Origin: Nodosilinea sp. WJT8-NPBG4
GTDB lineage: Bacteria; Cyanobacteriota; Cyanobacteriia; Phormidesmidales; Phormidesmidaceae
Direction of reading: 5' to 3'
Assembly (NCBI GenBank): GCA_019359285.1
Contig: JAHHHQ010000049.1
Location: 62,001 to 126,000, forward strand
Length of the DNA stretch: 64,000 bases
Shown: positions 1 through 8,776 of the stretch, in pieces
Layout of the letters: each line of letters begins with the position of its first letter
Numbering within the stretch: the first letter of the stretch is position 1
Notes under the pieces: generated by a model
Seen by the model: only the letters and a program-made list of their open reading frames with translations
Database searches by the model: none
Told to the model about the DNA's origin: nothing
Program-made: the position numbers and the translations under genes

Positions 1-188
1 TTAACGTAGTCAAAAAATGCCTTCAAGGTGCGATTCCAGAACGGATTGCTTCGGAGATTGCACCCAGTCTTCACCTAACAGGATTTCTGCCATCAGCCCA
101 ATGGCTTTCCGAAGTGGCTTCCCAAAGTAGCAGCCCCATCAAAATGACACCAACAGAGGGAGTCAGACGGGGCTGGAGACGCAGTTAG
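1..188 (+). CDS. 3' end of a gene entering from the left edge (unknown)
   Basis: A reading frame (frame 3) is open from the first bases of the window to a TAG at 186-188, giving about 61 residues. The composition looks protein-like (for example KKCLQGAIPERIASEIAP), but I recognise no family. The start lies outside the window. It could be a chance open frame, since it is short and cannot be checked against the upstream sequence. Confidence 0.35.
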   Translation, partial: NVVKKCLQGAIPERIASEIAPSLHLTGFLPSAQWLSEVASQSSSPIKMTPTEGVRRGWRRS

Positions 189-870
189 GAGGTATCTTGC
201 GTTCAGCATATCCGTGGAATGGTTGGGTAGGGCCTTCCCTTAACAAGTTTTTAAGGCTCCTCTGTTAGAGCGATCAACAGGGATTGCAGACATCACAATT
301 ACAGCCTTGGGTTTGGGGCTGAACTGACTGAGCTTTACTCCTCCATAAAGCTTCAGTAAAAGCCTATTACTCCAGGTATCGAATATAACCTGCCAGTGAA
401 GAATCACACTATGCCCTCCGCAGCGTAGAACGTTCGTTAAGACGAGCTTTCACCAGCGGGAGAGCAGGGGTTCCATCACTATTTTAGGTTCAATTCCAGC
501 TATGAAGGCAACACTAATTCGAGTCTTTATTTGGCCCAGTGGTGCCGCACTGCTAGTGGGATTGAGCGTGTTAAGTTTGCTACTTCTCCACTGGCCTAGT
601 TTCGAGGCTGAGCAGCAGGCTAGCGGCAACCGCGACGAGTTTCCAGGCCAGCGGCGGGGGGGCGGCACCCACTGGGTTAACGGCCAACACAATGACACTA
701 TGGCTTAAGTCTGTGGCCTAGCGGGCTAACGATTTCACGGGGTGCAAGGGGGCCCAATCTGGCTCCCAGCGATTTCCGGACAGCACCGTCATTCCCTGTA
801 TATCTCTGTATTCAGGGAATAACGAGGTCAATGCCTGCCATTGCCACTCCTACCGTTGCCGGTTTAATCC
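189..870. other. Intergenic stretch without a convincing gene
   Basis: About 680 bases separate the partial gene from the signalling protein. A 68-codon frame at 502-708 begins with a hydrophobic segment but ends in low-complexity Gly/Arg residues; I do not call it. The only clear structure is an 8-bp inverted repeat at 791-798 and 813-820. The region probably holds the promoter of the downstream gene, but no good -35/-10 pair stands out. Confidence 0.4.
791..820. repeat. Inverted repeat upstream of the CHASE2-GGDEF-EAL gene
   Basis: ATTCCCTG at 791-798 is the exact reverse complement of CAGGGAAT at 813-820, with a 14-nt loop. It lies 50 bp before the start codon at 871. There is no T-run, so it is more likely an operator or mRNA leader hairpin than a terminator. 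The role is inferred. Confidence 0.35.
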
Positions 871-3429
871 ATGGTGCATTTCTGGGTCTGGCCATCTAGG
901 CAGCAGCTCCAACAGTGGGCTTTCCGTTTTTTTAAACCCATCAATTTTGGCAGTCGAGCTGTGCTGGTTTCTGGCCTGCTCGCCCTCACAATGGTGTCGG
1001 CGGGCAAGCGGCTACAGCTGTTCGAATCCTTGGAAACCTCTAGCTTTGACCTGCTGACTCGGCTATTGATTCAACAGGCCTCAGACCCGCGGCTGCTGAT
1101 TGTCGAAGTGACCGAGGCCGATCTAGAAGTGTACGGTTGGCCCCTATCTGACCAGGTGGTGGCCGATATTATTGCCGAAGTGCAGCGCTACGAGCCGGCG
1201 GTAGTGGGGCTCGATCTGTATCGCAACACCCCCCAGGACATGCCAGGTCAAGCGGCCCTGGCCCAGGCCTTTACCGATTCCTCAAAGGTAATCGGCATCT
1301 TTAACGTGGGCAAGCAGGGAAACGGCATTGAAGTGCCCGCTCCATCGGCCTGGCCCGCCGACCAGGTGGGATTTAATGACTTGGCCATCGACCCCGACGG
1401 CGTACTGCGCCGCAATTTGCTGTACGTAGCCACCCCTGACAATCCTGCCTACTCATTTTCGCTGCGGGTAGTGCTGGCCTACCACGCCGATTTAGCATTT
1501 CAAGTCGATCGAGGCAACGATCTGCTGCGCATTGGGGAGGCTGAGTTTCCGGCCCTGTTAGCTAGGGATGGCGGCTACGCCAACATCGACGGCCGGGGCT
1601 TTCAGGTGCTGATGAAGTATCGCACCCCCTATGAACCGGCGCCCACTTTAACTATTACCCAGGTGCTAGCCGGGGCCGTGCCCCCCGACTGGGTGCGCGG
1701 CAAGATTGTGTTGATTGGTTCCACCGCCTCCAGCCTGAAGGACGAGTTTTATACCCCCTTTAGCCACGAGCATGAGGCTCAGTTTGTGATGGCTGGGGTG
1801 GAGGTGCACGCCCAGAGCATTAGTCAGCTGCTCGATGCGATCGCAGGCGAACCCGCCCTCTACTGGTTTTTGCCCCAGTGGGGCGAATTCGTCTGGCTGC
1901 TGAGCTGGACCCTAGCAGCTGGGGTAATGGGCTGGCAGGTGCGCCGACCGCCCATGCTGCTGTTGCTCAGCGGCAGTATGATTTTAGGCATTTGGGGGCT
2001 GAGCGGCCTAGCCTTAGCCAACATGCTGTGGGTACCTACGGTAGAACCCGTGGCGGGCTTTTTGCTGGCCCTAGGGCTGGTGCTAACTCAAAAGGTGCTG
2101 TACCGCAGCAGCTACGACCAGCTCACCCTGCTGCCTGGACGAGACATGTTTTTGCTGCAAGTGCAGCGAGCGCTGGGGCAAAAACCCGCCACGGCGGTGA
2201 CGGTAGTGTTTTTAGACATCGATCGCTTTAAGCTGATCAACCAGTCCTTTGGGCACATCGTGGGCGATCGCGTGCTGCAAACCCTAGGTCAGCGACTGCG
2301 ACAGTTTTTGCCAGCCTCCGCTCAGCTGTCGCGGGTGGGGGGTGATGAGTTTGCCTTTCTGCTGCCGGTGCACGACCAGCCCACCGTAGACCAATGGCTC
2401 AACCGTCTGCAAACCGAGCTATCGGAGCCCTTTTCGATCGCGCGGCGGCGGCTCTCGGTGACCAGCTCGATGGGAGTTGCCATGGCCCATGGCGAACATC
2501 CCCCCAGCCCCCAAGACCTGCTACGCGACGCACACACTGCTATGTATCGGGCCAAGGCCCTAAATGAGTACCGCTACGAAGTGTTTGCCAGCACCATGCA
2601 CGAAGAGGCAGTGCGTCGCCTAGAGCTAGAGAGCCACCTGCTCAGCGCCTTTGAGAACAACGAGTTTTTGCTCCACTACCAGCCGATTGTTTGTCTGCAG
2701 AGCGGTTGCATTACGGGCTTTGAGGCACTGGTGCGGTGGTACCGCCCTGAGGAGGGTTTTGTGTCGCCGGGGCAGTTTATTCAAGTAACTGAAGAAACCG
2801 GGCTGATTGTGCACCTGGGCCAGTGGATCTTTCGGGCCGCCTGCGCCCAGCTCAAAGACTGGCAGCAGCAGTTTCCCAACCATCCTTTGACCATGAGCAT
2901 TAACCTATCGCGGCGGCAGCTGCACCAGGTTGATCTGGTGGATCGGTTTGGGGGCTGTCTGCGGGAGCTAAATCTGGCGGGCCAGCAGTTGCAGCTCGAA
3001 ATTACTGAAAGCATGATCATGCGGGACGTGGACGGGGCTACGGAGCTGATGCATCGGCTGAAGCAGTTGGGGTTAAAGCTGGCCATCGACGACTTTGGCA
3101 CCGGCTACTCGTCGCTTAGCTACCTACATCGTTTCCCGACAGACACCCTCAAGATTGACCAGTCTTTTGTCGGTCGGATGGATCAAAGCGGTGACGATCG
3201 CGAGATCGTGCACACCATTATTGCCCTGGGACAAAAGCTGAATATGGATCTAGTGGCCGAAGGCATTGAGACCGAAACCCAGCTCACTCGACTGCGGGCC
3301 ATGGGCTGTCAGCGCGGTCAGGGCTATCTGTTTTCTCAGCCCCTGGGCCGTGAGGCGGCTACGGCACTGCTGACTAACCCCTGGCCTTGGTTCAGAGCTA
3401 GTACCCCAGACGAGGCCCAAAAGGCTTGA
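871..3429 (+). CDS. CHASE2 sensor with GGDEF and EAL domains (c-di-GMP turnover)
   Basis: This 852-residue membrane signalling protein would sense an extracellular cue and make or degrade cyclic di-GMP. An N-terminal membrane anchor is followed by an extracytoplasmic CHASE2 region (about residues 40-320). A cluster of hydrophobic helices (about 330-400) precedes a GGDEF domain and an EAL domain. The GGDEF signature is intact (RVGGDEF near residue 490). The EAL signature is intact (FEALVRW near 617), as is the later metal-binding DDFGTGYSS motif near 740, so both activities are possible. It stands alone, with no partner regulator next to it. The ligand is unknown; which activity dominates cannot be read from sequence. 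Confidence 0.92.
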   Translation: MVHFWVWPSRQQLQQWAFRFFKPINFGSRAVLVSGLLALTMVSAGKRLQLFESLETSSFDLLTRLLIQQASDPRLLIVEVTEADLEVYGWPLSDQVVADIIAEVQRYEPAVVGLDLYRNTPQDMPGQAALAQAFTDSSKVIGIFNVGKQGNGIEVPAPSAWPADQVGFNDLAIDPDGVLRRNLLYVATPDNPAYSFSLRVVLAYHADLAFQVDRGNDLLRIGEAEFPALLARDGGYANIDGRGFQVLMKYRTPYEPAPTLTITQVLAGAVPPDWVRGKIVLIGSTASSLKDEFYTPFSHEHEAQFVMAGVEVHAQSISQLLDAIAGEPALYWFLPQWGEFVWLLSWTLAAGVMGWQVRRPPMLLLLSGSMILGIWGLSGLALANMLWVPTVEPVAGFLLALGLVLTQKVLYRSSYDQLTLLPGRDMFLLQVQRALGQKPATAVTVVFLDIDRFKLINQSFGHIVGDRVLQTLGQRLRQFLPASAQLSRVGGDEFAFLLPVHDQPTVDQWLNRLQTELSEPFSIARRRLSVTSSMGVAMAHGEHPPSPQDLLRDAHTAMYRAKALNEYRYEVFASTMHEEAVRRLELESHLLSAFENNEFLLHYQPIVCLQSGCITGFEALVRWYRPEEGFVSPGQFIQVTEETGLIVHLGQWIFRAACAQLKDWQQQFPNHPLTMSINLSRRQLHQVDLVDRFGGCLRELNLAGQQLQLEITESMIMRDVDGATELMHRLKQLGLKLAIDDFGTGYSSLSYLHRFPTDTLKIDQSFVGRMDQSGDDREIVHTIIALGQKLNMDLVAEGIETETQLTRLRAMGCQRGQGYLFSQPLGREAATALLTNPWPWFRASTPDEAQKA

Positions 3430-3758
3430 AAATAGGCGGTGTTTGGTCATCGTTACATAACACTATGTTTTGTGCAGAAGTAATAGGATGTTGGAGTAGG
3501 GCTTTGTGCTTCAGGGCACAGTTATAAAGAGCCTTAGTTTTATAAGTTGGCGGTCAAGCTACGCTCGTTTTAAGAGCTAACACACTCCATGAGCCAACTA
3601 GTCTGGGTTGTCGAGATTTAGACCCAGCTGGGTTACCTGCGATTTTGACCGATCGCTGCGCCAATCGCGGTAGTGACGCCGCGGTTAGCGGTAGCCGTGG
3701 TGATAGCAACGACCGAGAGCACCACCGCCGACCTCAGTGACCAACAGGAGGTCAAACC
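3430..3758. other. Intergenic region before the TCA-bypass genes
   Basis: These 329 bases hold no convincing gene. A frame on the opposite strand spanning 3633-4049 is the shadow of the aldehyde dehydrogenase gene. A strong ribosome binding site (AGGAGGT) lies at the end, 6 nt before the ATG at 3759. A weak inverted repeat (CTGGGT 3603-3608 / ACCCAG 3622-3627) is present, with no T-run. Confidence 0.4.
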
Positions 3759-5150
3759 ATGCCCATTGCCAGTATTAACCCCGCCACCGGAGCGGTGCTC
3801 AAGCGTTTTGAACCCTTGAGCGAGGCCGAAATTGAGCACAAGCTCGCCCTGGCCACCCAAACTTTTACTATCTACCGTCACACATCCTTTGAGCAGCGAG
3901 CCGGGTGGCTGCACCAGGCTGCCCAGGTGCTCGACGACAATAAGGCCGCCTACGCCAAAATCATGGCCCTGGAGATGGGCAAGCCGCTGGCGGGAGCGAT
4001 CGCCGAAGTCGAAAAAAGCGCTCTGGTCTGCCGCTACTACGCCGACCACGGCGCTGAGTTTTTGGCCGATGAGCCCGTCACCACCGACGCCAGCCGCAGC
4101 TTTGTGCGCTACCAGCCCCTCGGCCCGGTACTGGCGGTGATGCCCTGGAATTTCCCGTTTTGGCAGGTGTTTCGCTTTGCAGCTCCGGCCTTGATGGCGG
4201 GCAATGTGGGGCTACTCAAACATGCCTCCAACGTGCCCCAATGCGCCCTGGCGATTGAGGAGATTTTTCAAAAGGCGGGGCTGCCTGAGGGCGCGTTTCA
4301 AACGCTGCTGATTGGGGGCGATCGCGTTGCCAAACTCGTGACCGACGATCGCATCAAAGCCGCCACCCTCACCGGCAGCGAACCCGCTGGGGCCAGCCTA
4401 GCTGCCGCCTGCGGTCAGCAGATCAAAAAGACGGTGCTAGAACTGGGCGGCAGTGACCCGTTTATTGTCATGCCCAGTGCTGACTTGGAGGCGGCGATCG
4501 CCACCGCTGCCACCGCCCGCATGCTTAACACCGGCCAGTCCTGCATCGCCGCCAAGCGGTTTATTGTCCACGAGGCGATCGCCGAGCGCTTTGAGCAGGG
4601 GATGACCGAAAAATTCGCCGCCCTGGTGGTGGGCAATCCTTTAGATGACGGCGTTACCGTTGGCCCTTTGGCCACCCCTGACATTGCCGCCGAGCTAGAG
4701 CAGCAGGTCAACACCTGCTTGGCCCAGGGAGGCACCGCGCTGATTGGCGGCGATGTTGCGGCGCTGAAGTCCCAGCTGCCCGCCGATCTACAAAACGGCA
4801 ACTGGTTTCCACCCACCATTCTCGCCGCTCTGCCGCCCGGCACTCCCGCCGATCAGGAGGAGTTCTTTGGCCCGGTGGCCCTGGTATTTCGGGTGGCCAG
4901 CCTGGATGAGGCGATCGCGCGGGCCAACGACATTCCCTTTGGCCTGGGGGCTAGCGCCTGGAGCCAGGACCCCGCCGAGCAGGAGCGGTTGATGGCCGAG
5001 CTAGAGGCTGGGGCAGTCTTTATTAATGGACTGGTTAAATCCGATCCGCGTTTACCCTTTGGCGGCATTAAGCGATCGGGCTACGGGCGTGAGCTAGGCC
5101 GCCATGGCATTCACGAGTTTGTCAACGTCAAAACTGTGTGGGTTAAATAA
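3759..5150 (+). CDS. NAD(P)-dependent succinate-semialdehyde dehydrogenase
   Basis: This 463-residue aldehyde dehydrogenase probably oxidises succinic semialdehyde to succinate. The catalytic cysteine is C262 in NTGQSCIAAKRF, and the general base is E228 in LELGGSDPF. The PWNFPFW substrate-channel motif is near residue 130. The length fits the short SSADH subfamily. The start is fixed by an AGGAGGT ribosome binding site. The gene lies 93 bp upstream of a 2-oxoglutarate decarboxylase-like gene on the same strand. In Synechococcus PCC 7002 the homologous pair forms the bypass that replaces 2-oxoglutarate dehydrogenase and succinyl-CoA synthetase; the context makes the same role likely here. Some related enzymes accept other aldehydes, so the exact substrate is inferred. 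Confidence 0.9.
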   Translation: MPIASINPATGAVLKRFEPLSEAEIEHKLALATQTFTIYRHTSFEQRAGWLHQAAQVLDDNKAAYAKIMALEMGKPLAGAIAEVEKSALVCRYYADHGAEFLADEPVTTDASRSFVRYQPLGPVLAVMPWNFPFWQVFRFAAPALMAGNVGLLKHASNVPQCALAIEEIFQKAGLPEGAFQTLLIGGDRVAKLVTDDRIKAATLTGSEPAGASLAAACGQQIKKTVLELGGSDPFIVMPSADLEAAIATAATARMLNTGQSCIAAKRFIVHEAIAERFEQGMTEKFAALVVGNPLDDGVTVGPLATPDIAAELEQQVNTCLAQGGTALIGGDVAALKSQLPADLQNGNWFPPTILAALPPGTPADQEEFFGPVALVFRVASLDEAIARANDIPFGLGASAWSQDPAEQERLMAELEAGAVFINGLVKSDPRLPFGGIKRSGYGRELGRHGIHEFVNVKTVWVK

Positions 5151-5243
5151 CCCGCTGGTTACTCAATCTCTACCTGCCACAACCGTTCCATCGGTTGCCA
5201 TTCACCCCCCTTTTCTCAATCATTTACACCCCCGAACCACGCT

Positions 5244-6881
5244 ATGAATACCGCCGAATTGCTTGTCCAGTGCCTTGAGAACGAAGGCGTCGAATACATT
5301 TTCGGTCTGCCAGGGGAGGAAAACCTCCAGCTGCTCCAGGCCCTAAAGCGATCCTCCATTCAGTTCATCACCACCCGTCACGAGCAGGGGGCAGCCTTCA
5401 TGGCCGATGTCTACGGACGGCTAACGGGCAAGGCGGGGGTGTGCCTTTCGACCCTGGGGCCAGGGGCGACAAACCTAATGACCGGGGTGGCCGACGCAAC
5501 GTTAGATCGCGCCCCGCTGGTAGCGATTACGGGTCAGGTGGGCACCGATCGCATGCACATTGAGTCGCACCAGTACCTCGACTTGGTGGCCATGTTTGCC
5601 CCGGTCACTAAATGGAATGCCCAGATTGTGCGGCCCAGCATTACCCCCGAAATTGTGCGCAAGGCTTTTAAGCTGGCCCAGGCCGAGAAACCGGGCGCAG
5701 TACACATCGATCTGCCCGAAAATATTGCCGAAATGGAGGTGGTTGGGGCCGCCCTGCGCAAAGACGGCCAGGAAAAAACCTACGCCTCATTGCAGAGCAT
5801 TCAGCAGGCAGCGGTGGCAATTTCCCAAGCCACTAACCCAATGATTTTGGTGGGCAACGGCGCTATTCGCGCCAGCGCCAGCGAAGCCCTGACGGAGTTT
5901 GCCACCCAGCTAAATATTCCCGTCGCCAACACCTTCATGGGCAAGGGCGTGATTCCCTACACCCACCCGCTGGCACTGTGGGCGATTGGGTTGCAGCAGC
6001 GCGACTACATCACCTGCGCCATGGAGCAGACCGATCTGATCATCGCCGTGGGCTACGACTTGATCGAATATTCGCCCAAAAAGTGGAACCCCGACGGCAC
6101 GCTGCCCATTCTGCACATCAACCTTACCTACGCTGAGGTCGACAGCAGCTACATTCCCAAGGTCGAAGTCATTGGCGACATCTCTGACTCATTAGAAGAA
6201 ATTCTCAAGCGGGTGAAGCGTCAGGGTCGCCCCGAACCCCACAGCCTCAAAATTCGCGACGAAATTCGGGCCGACTACGAGCAGTATGCCGACGACTACG
6301 GTTTTCCAATCAAGCCCCAGAAGCTGATCTACGACCTGCGCCAGGTGCTGGGCGCTGAAGACATCGTGATCTCGGACGTCGGTGCCCACAAAATGTGGAT
6401 GGCCCGTAACTACCACTGCCTGCGGCCCAACACCTGCTTAATCTCTAACGGCTTCGCGGCTATGGGCATCGCCCTGCCAGGGGCGCTGGCGGCCAAGTTA
6501 GTGCACCCCAACCGCAAGGTAGTAGCGGTGACTGGCGACGGCGGTTTCATGATGAACTGCCAGGAGCTAGAAACCGCTCTGCGGGTGGGTACGCCCTTTG
6601 TCACCATCATCTTTAACGACGGCGGCTATGGGCTGATCGAGTGGAAGCAGATGAACTACTACGGTGAATCGACCTACATTCACTTTACCAACCCCGACTT
6701 TGTCAAGCTGGCGGAGGCCATGGGGCTGAAGGGCTACCGGATTGAGTCGGCAGAGGACTTTATTCCGACGTTGAAGCAGGCCCTGGAAGATGATGTACCG
6801 GCGGTAATCGACTGCCCGGTAGACTACCGCGAAAACCTGCTGTTTAGCCAAAAATCAGGTGATTTGAGCTGTTTGCTCTGA
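5244..6881 (+). CDS. 2-oxoglutarate decarboxylase (ThDP enzyme, acetolactate synthase-like)
   Basis: This 545-residue thiamine-diphosphate enzyme is expected to decarboxylate 2-oxoglutarate to succinic semialdehyde. It has the N-terminal pyrimidine-binding domain with the cofactor-activating glutamate (TTRHEQGAAF, near residue 48), a central domain, and a C-terminal ThDP/Mg motif starting GDGGF near residue 431 and ending at ND near 457. Such proteins are often annotated as acetolactate synthase large subunit (IlvG). Its position directly after an SSADH gene is the signature of the cyanobacterial TCA-cycle bypass and favours the decarboxylase assignment. No ilvN-like small subunit gene is adjacent. 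The two genes could share a transcript. Confidence 0.88.
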   Translation: MNTAELLVQCLENEGVEYIFGLPGEENLQLLQALKRSSIQFITTRHEQGAAFMADVYGRLTGKAGVCLSTLGPGATNLMTGVADATLDRAPLVAITGQVGTDRMHIESHQYLDLVAMFAPVTKWNAQIVRPSITPEIVRKAFKLAQAEKPGAVHIDLPENIAEMEVVGAALRKDGQEKTYASLQSIQQAAVAISQATNPMILVGNGAIRASASEALTEFATQLNIPVANTFMGKGVIPYTHPLALWAIGLQQRDYITCAMEQTDLIIAVGYDLIEYSPKKWNPDGTLPILHINLTYAEVDSSYIPKVEVIGDISDSLEEILKRVKRQGRPEPHSLKIRDEIRADYEQYADDYGFPIKPQKLIYDLRQVLGAEDIVISDVGAHKMWMARNYHCLRPNTCLISNGFAAMGIALPGALAAKLVHPNRKVVAVTGDGGFMMNCQELETALRVGTPFVTIIFNDGGYGLIEWKQMNYYGESTYIHFTNPDFVKLAEAMGLKGYRIESAEDFIPTLKQALEDDVPAVIDCPVDYRENLLFSQKSGDLSCLL

Positions 6882-6996
6882 GCCGGCTTCAGGTTTTAGG
6901 CAGTCCCCTAGACCTGAAACCCCTGAAAATTCCCGGTTGACACCCCGGTACTGCTGAAAAACTAAGGGTCTACCCTACGGCAGTGCTGAGGTTTTT

Positions 6997-7743
6997 ATGG
7001 TGCCCAATCTGGCAAAGTCGTCTCTGGTGAAGAGTATTGGCGGCGTGGGCGCGATCGCCGCCGTCCTGATCGGCATGTCTTACCTACCGATGGCCAGCGG
7101 CCCTGCCCCTGAGCTGACCCTCACCAATTCCTCCTCACCCTGGCAGCAGGGCACTGACCTGGGTTGGCAAGCCGCAGTCGCAGCTCAGACGGCCCAAACC
7201 CAGACCGACTGGCAGCAGGTGAGCGATCTCTGGGGGCAAGCGATCGCCGCCCTAGAGACTGTGCCAGCCACCGATGCCAACTCTGCCCAGGCCCAGGCTA
7301 AGGCAGAGGAGTATCGAGGCAATCAGGCGATCGCGGGCGATCGCCTGGCCGAAGCGAGCCCTGCTCCCAGCGTCTCCACCGCTGCCAGCGATCTGCAAAC
7401 CGCCCTGGCCACTGCCGAACCCGCCTTCACCTTTTCCCCCGGCCCCAACGCTCGCACTGTGGGACGATCTGCCGATGGCTTGGCGACGGTGGAACTGGTT
7501 AGCGATCGCGCCACCCTGGTCTTGCCCCGGAGCCCACAGGGCAAAACGCCGACCATGGCTCAGGTGGTGTACGCCAGCCAGTTTTTGGCCCTGGCGGCCC
7601 CCGAGGCCAACAGTCAGCCCTGGCTGCTAGAGAGCCTGCGCAATGTGCAGCGTAACCAGCCCCCGACCATCCCTAGCGAAGCCCCGGTAACCCTCAACGC
7701 TGGAGCAGAGTCCCTCACCATCACGGTTATGACTGAACCGTAA
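6997..7743 (+). CDS. Secreted or membrane-anchored protein of unknown function
   Basis: This 248-residue protein begins with a hydrophobic segment (about residues 13-30, after a short basic N-terminus) that could be a signal peptide or anchor. A helical segment of the type LGWQAAVAAQTAQT...DWQ.V..LW..AI (residues 53-90) resembles the TPR-like repeat seen in many cyanobacterial exported proteins. The C-terminal half is rich in Ala, Pro and Thr, with no catalytic motif that I recognise. A candidate promoter with TTGACA at 6937-6942 lies upstream. Function unknown. Confidence 0.7.
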   Translation: MVPNLAKSSLVKSIGGVGAIAAVLIGMSYLPMASGPAPELTLTNSSSPWQQGTDLGWQAAVAAQTAQTQTDWQQVSDLWGQAIAALETVPATDANSAQAQAKAEEYRGNQAIAGDRLAEASPAPSVSTAASDLQTALATAEPAFTFSPGPNARTVGRSADGLATVELVSDRATLVLPRSPQGKTPTMAQVVYASQFLALAAPEANSQPWLLESLRNVQRNQPPTIPSEAPVTLNAGAESLTITVMTEP

Positions 7744-7861
7744 CTCTCAGTAATTCCGCGGCTGTTTTGGGGCAACTGAGCAAACCGTTCCCCCGAGCGA
7801 ATAAAATTGAAGTCTATGGGACTCAGCGGTTCCAGTTTCTTCAACTCCAGCCAGGTAATTT

Positions 7862-8674
7862 ATGAGAGCGTATCGGGCCGCCGCCGTACAGATGACCAGT
7901 GTGCCAGACTTGGCCAAAAATTTGGCCCAGGCCGAAGAGCTAATTGACCTGGCAGTACGTCAGGGGGCAGAACTGGTCAGCCTTCCCGAAAATTTTTCGT
8001 TCCTGGGCGACGAAGATGCAAAAATCGCCCAAGCCGACACCATTAGCCAGGCCAGCGAAGCGTTTCTCAAAACCATGGCCCAGCGTTACCAGGTAACGCT
8101 GATTGGCGGCGGCTATCCGGTGCCCGCCAAAGAAGGCAAGGTCTTTAACACCGCCCTGCTAGTCTCCCCCGAGGGGCAAGAGCTGCTGCGCTACGAAAAA
8201 GTGCACCTGTTTGACGTCAACCTGCCCGACGGCAATACCTACTGCGAGTCCAACACCGTTATCTCGGGCCACCTGCTGCCCGATGTATTTCCGTCCAAGC
8301 CCTTTGGTATTTTGGGCCTATCGGTGTGCTACGACGTCCGCTTTCCAGAGCTATATCGCCACCTGTCGCAGCAGGGAGCCGAAGTGCTGGTAGTACCCGC
8401 CGCCTTCACCGAGTTTACCGGCAAAGACCATTGGCAAATTCTGCTGCAAGCCCGCGCCATCGAGAACACCTGCTATGTGATTGCCCCGGCTCAAACCGGC
8501 TTCCATAACGCTCGCCGCCAGTCCCACGGACACGCCATGATTATTGACCCCTGGGGCATGGTGCTGGCCGATGCTGGCATCGATAAGGGGATTGCGATCG
8601 CCGAAATCAACCCCGATCGCATTTCCCAGGTGCGCCGCCAAATGCCCGCATTGGCCCACCGGGTCTTTCCCTAA
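7862..8674 (+). CDS. Nitrilase-superfamily amidase (Nit1/deaminated glutathione amidase type)
   Basis: This 270-residue cytosolic carbon-nitrogen hydrolase has the full catalytic triad: E43 in LPENFSF, K113 in YEKVHLFD and C156 in LSVCYDVRFPE. The length and the motifs match the Nit branch, whose bacterial members hydrolyse deaminated glutathione, a metabolite-repair reaction. Other omega-amidase substrates cannot be excluded. It is a single gene on the plus strand, 118 bp after the previous gene. Codon use and HIP1 sites are typical of the core genome here. Confidence 0.88.
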   Translation: MRAYRAAAVQMTSVPDLAKNLAQAEELIDLAVRQGAELVSLPENFSFLGDEDAKIAQADTISQASEAFLKTMAQRYQVTLIGGGYPVPAKEGKVFNTALLVSPEGQELLRYEKVHLFDVNLPDGNTYCESNTVISGHLLPDVFPSKPFGILGLSVCYDVRFPELYRHLSQQGAEVLVVPAAFTEFTGKDHWQILLQARAIENTCYVIAPAQTGFHNARRQSHGHAMIIDPWGMVLADAGIDKGIAIAEINPDRISQVRRQMPALAHRVFP

Positions 8675-8776
8675 GACCGATTGCCTTCGCCAGAGCAGCC
8701 GTTGGAACGCTCCCTGTTAACTCTTCAGCAGAAGTAATTTCATGTACATTGGACGGGACGAGTTGTAGCGGTCTGC

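Noticed and set aside
502..708. 68-codon frame with a hydrophobic N-terminus before the CHASE2 gene
   Set aside because: The second half is low-complexity (Gly/Arg/His), there is no convincing ribosome binding site and no family resemblance.
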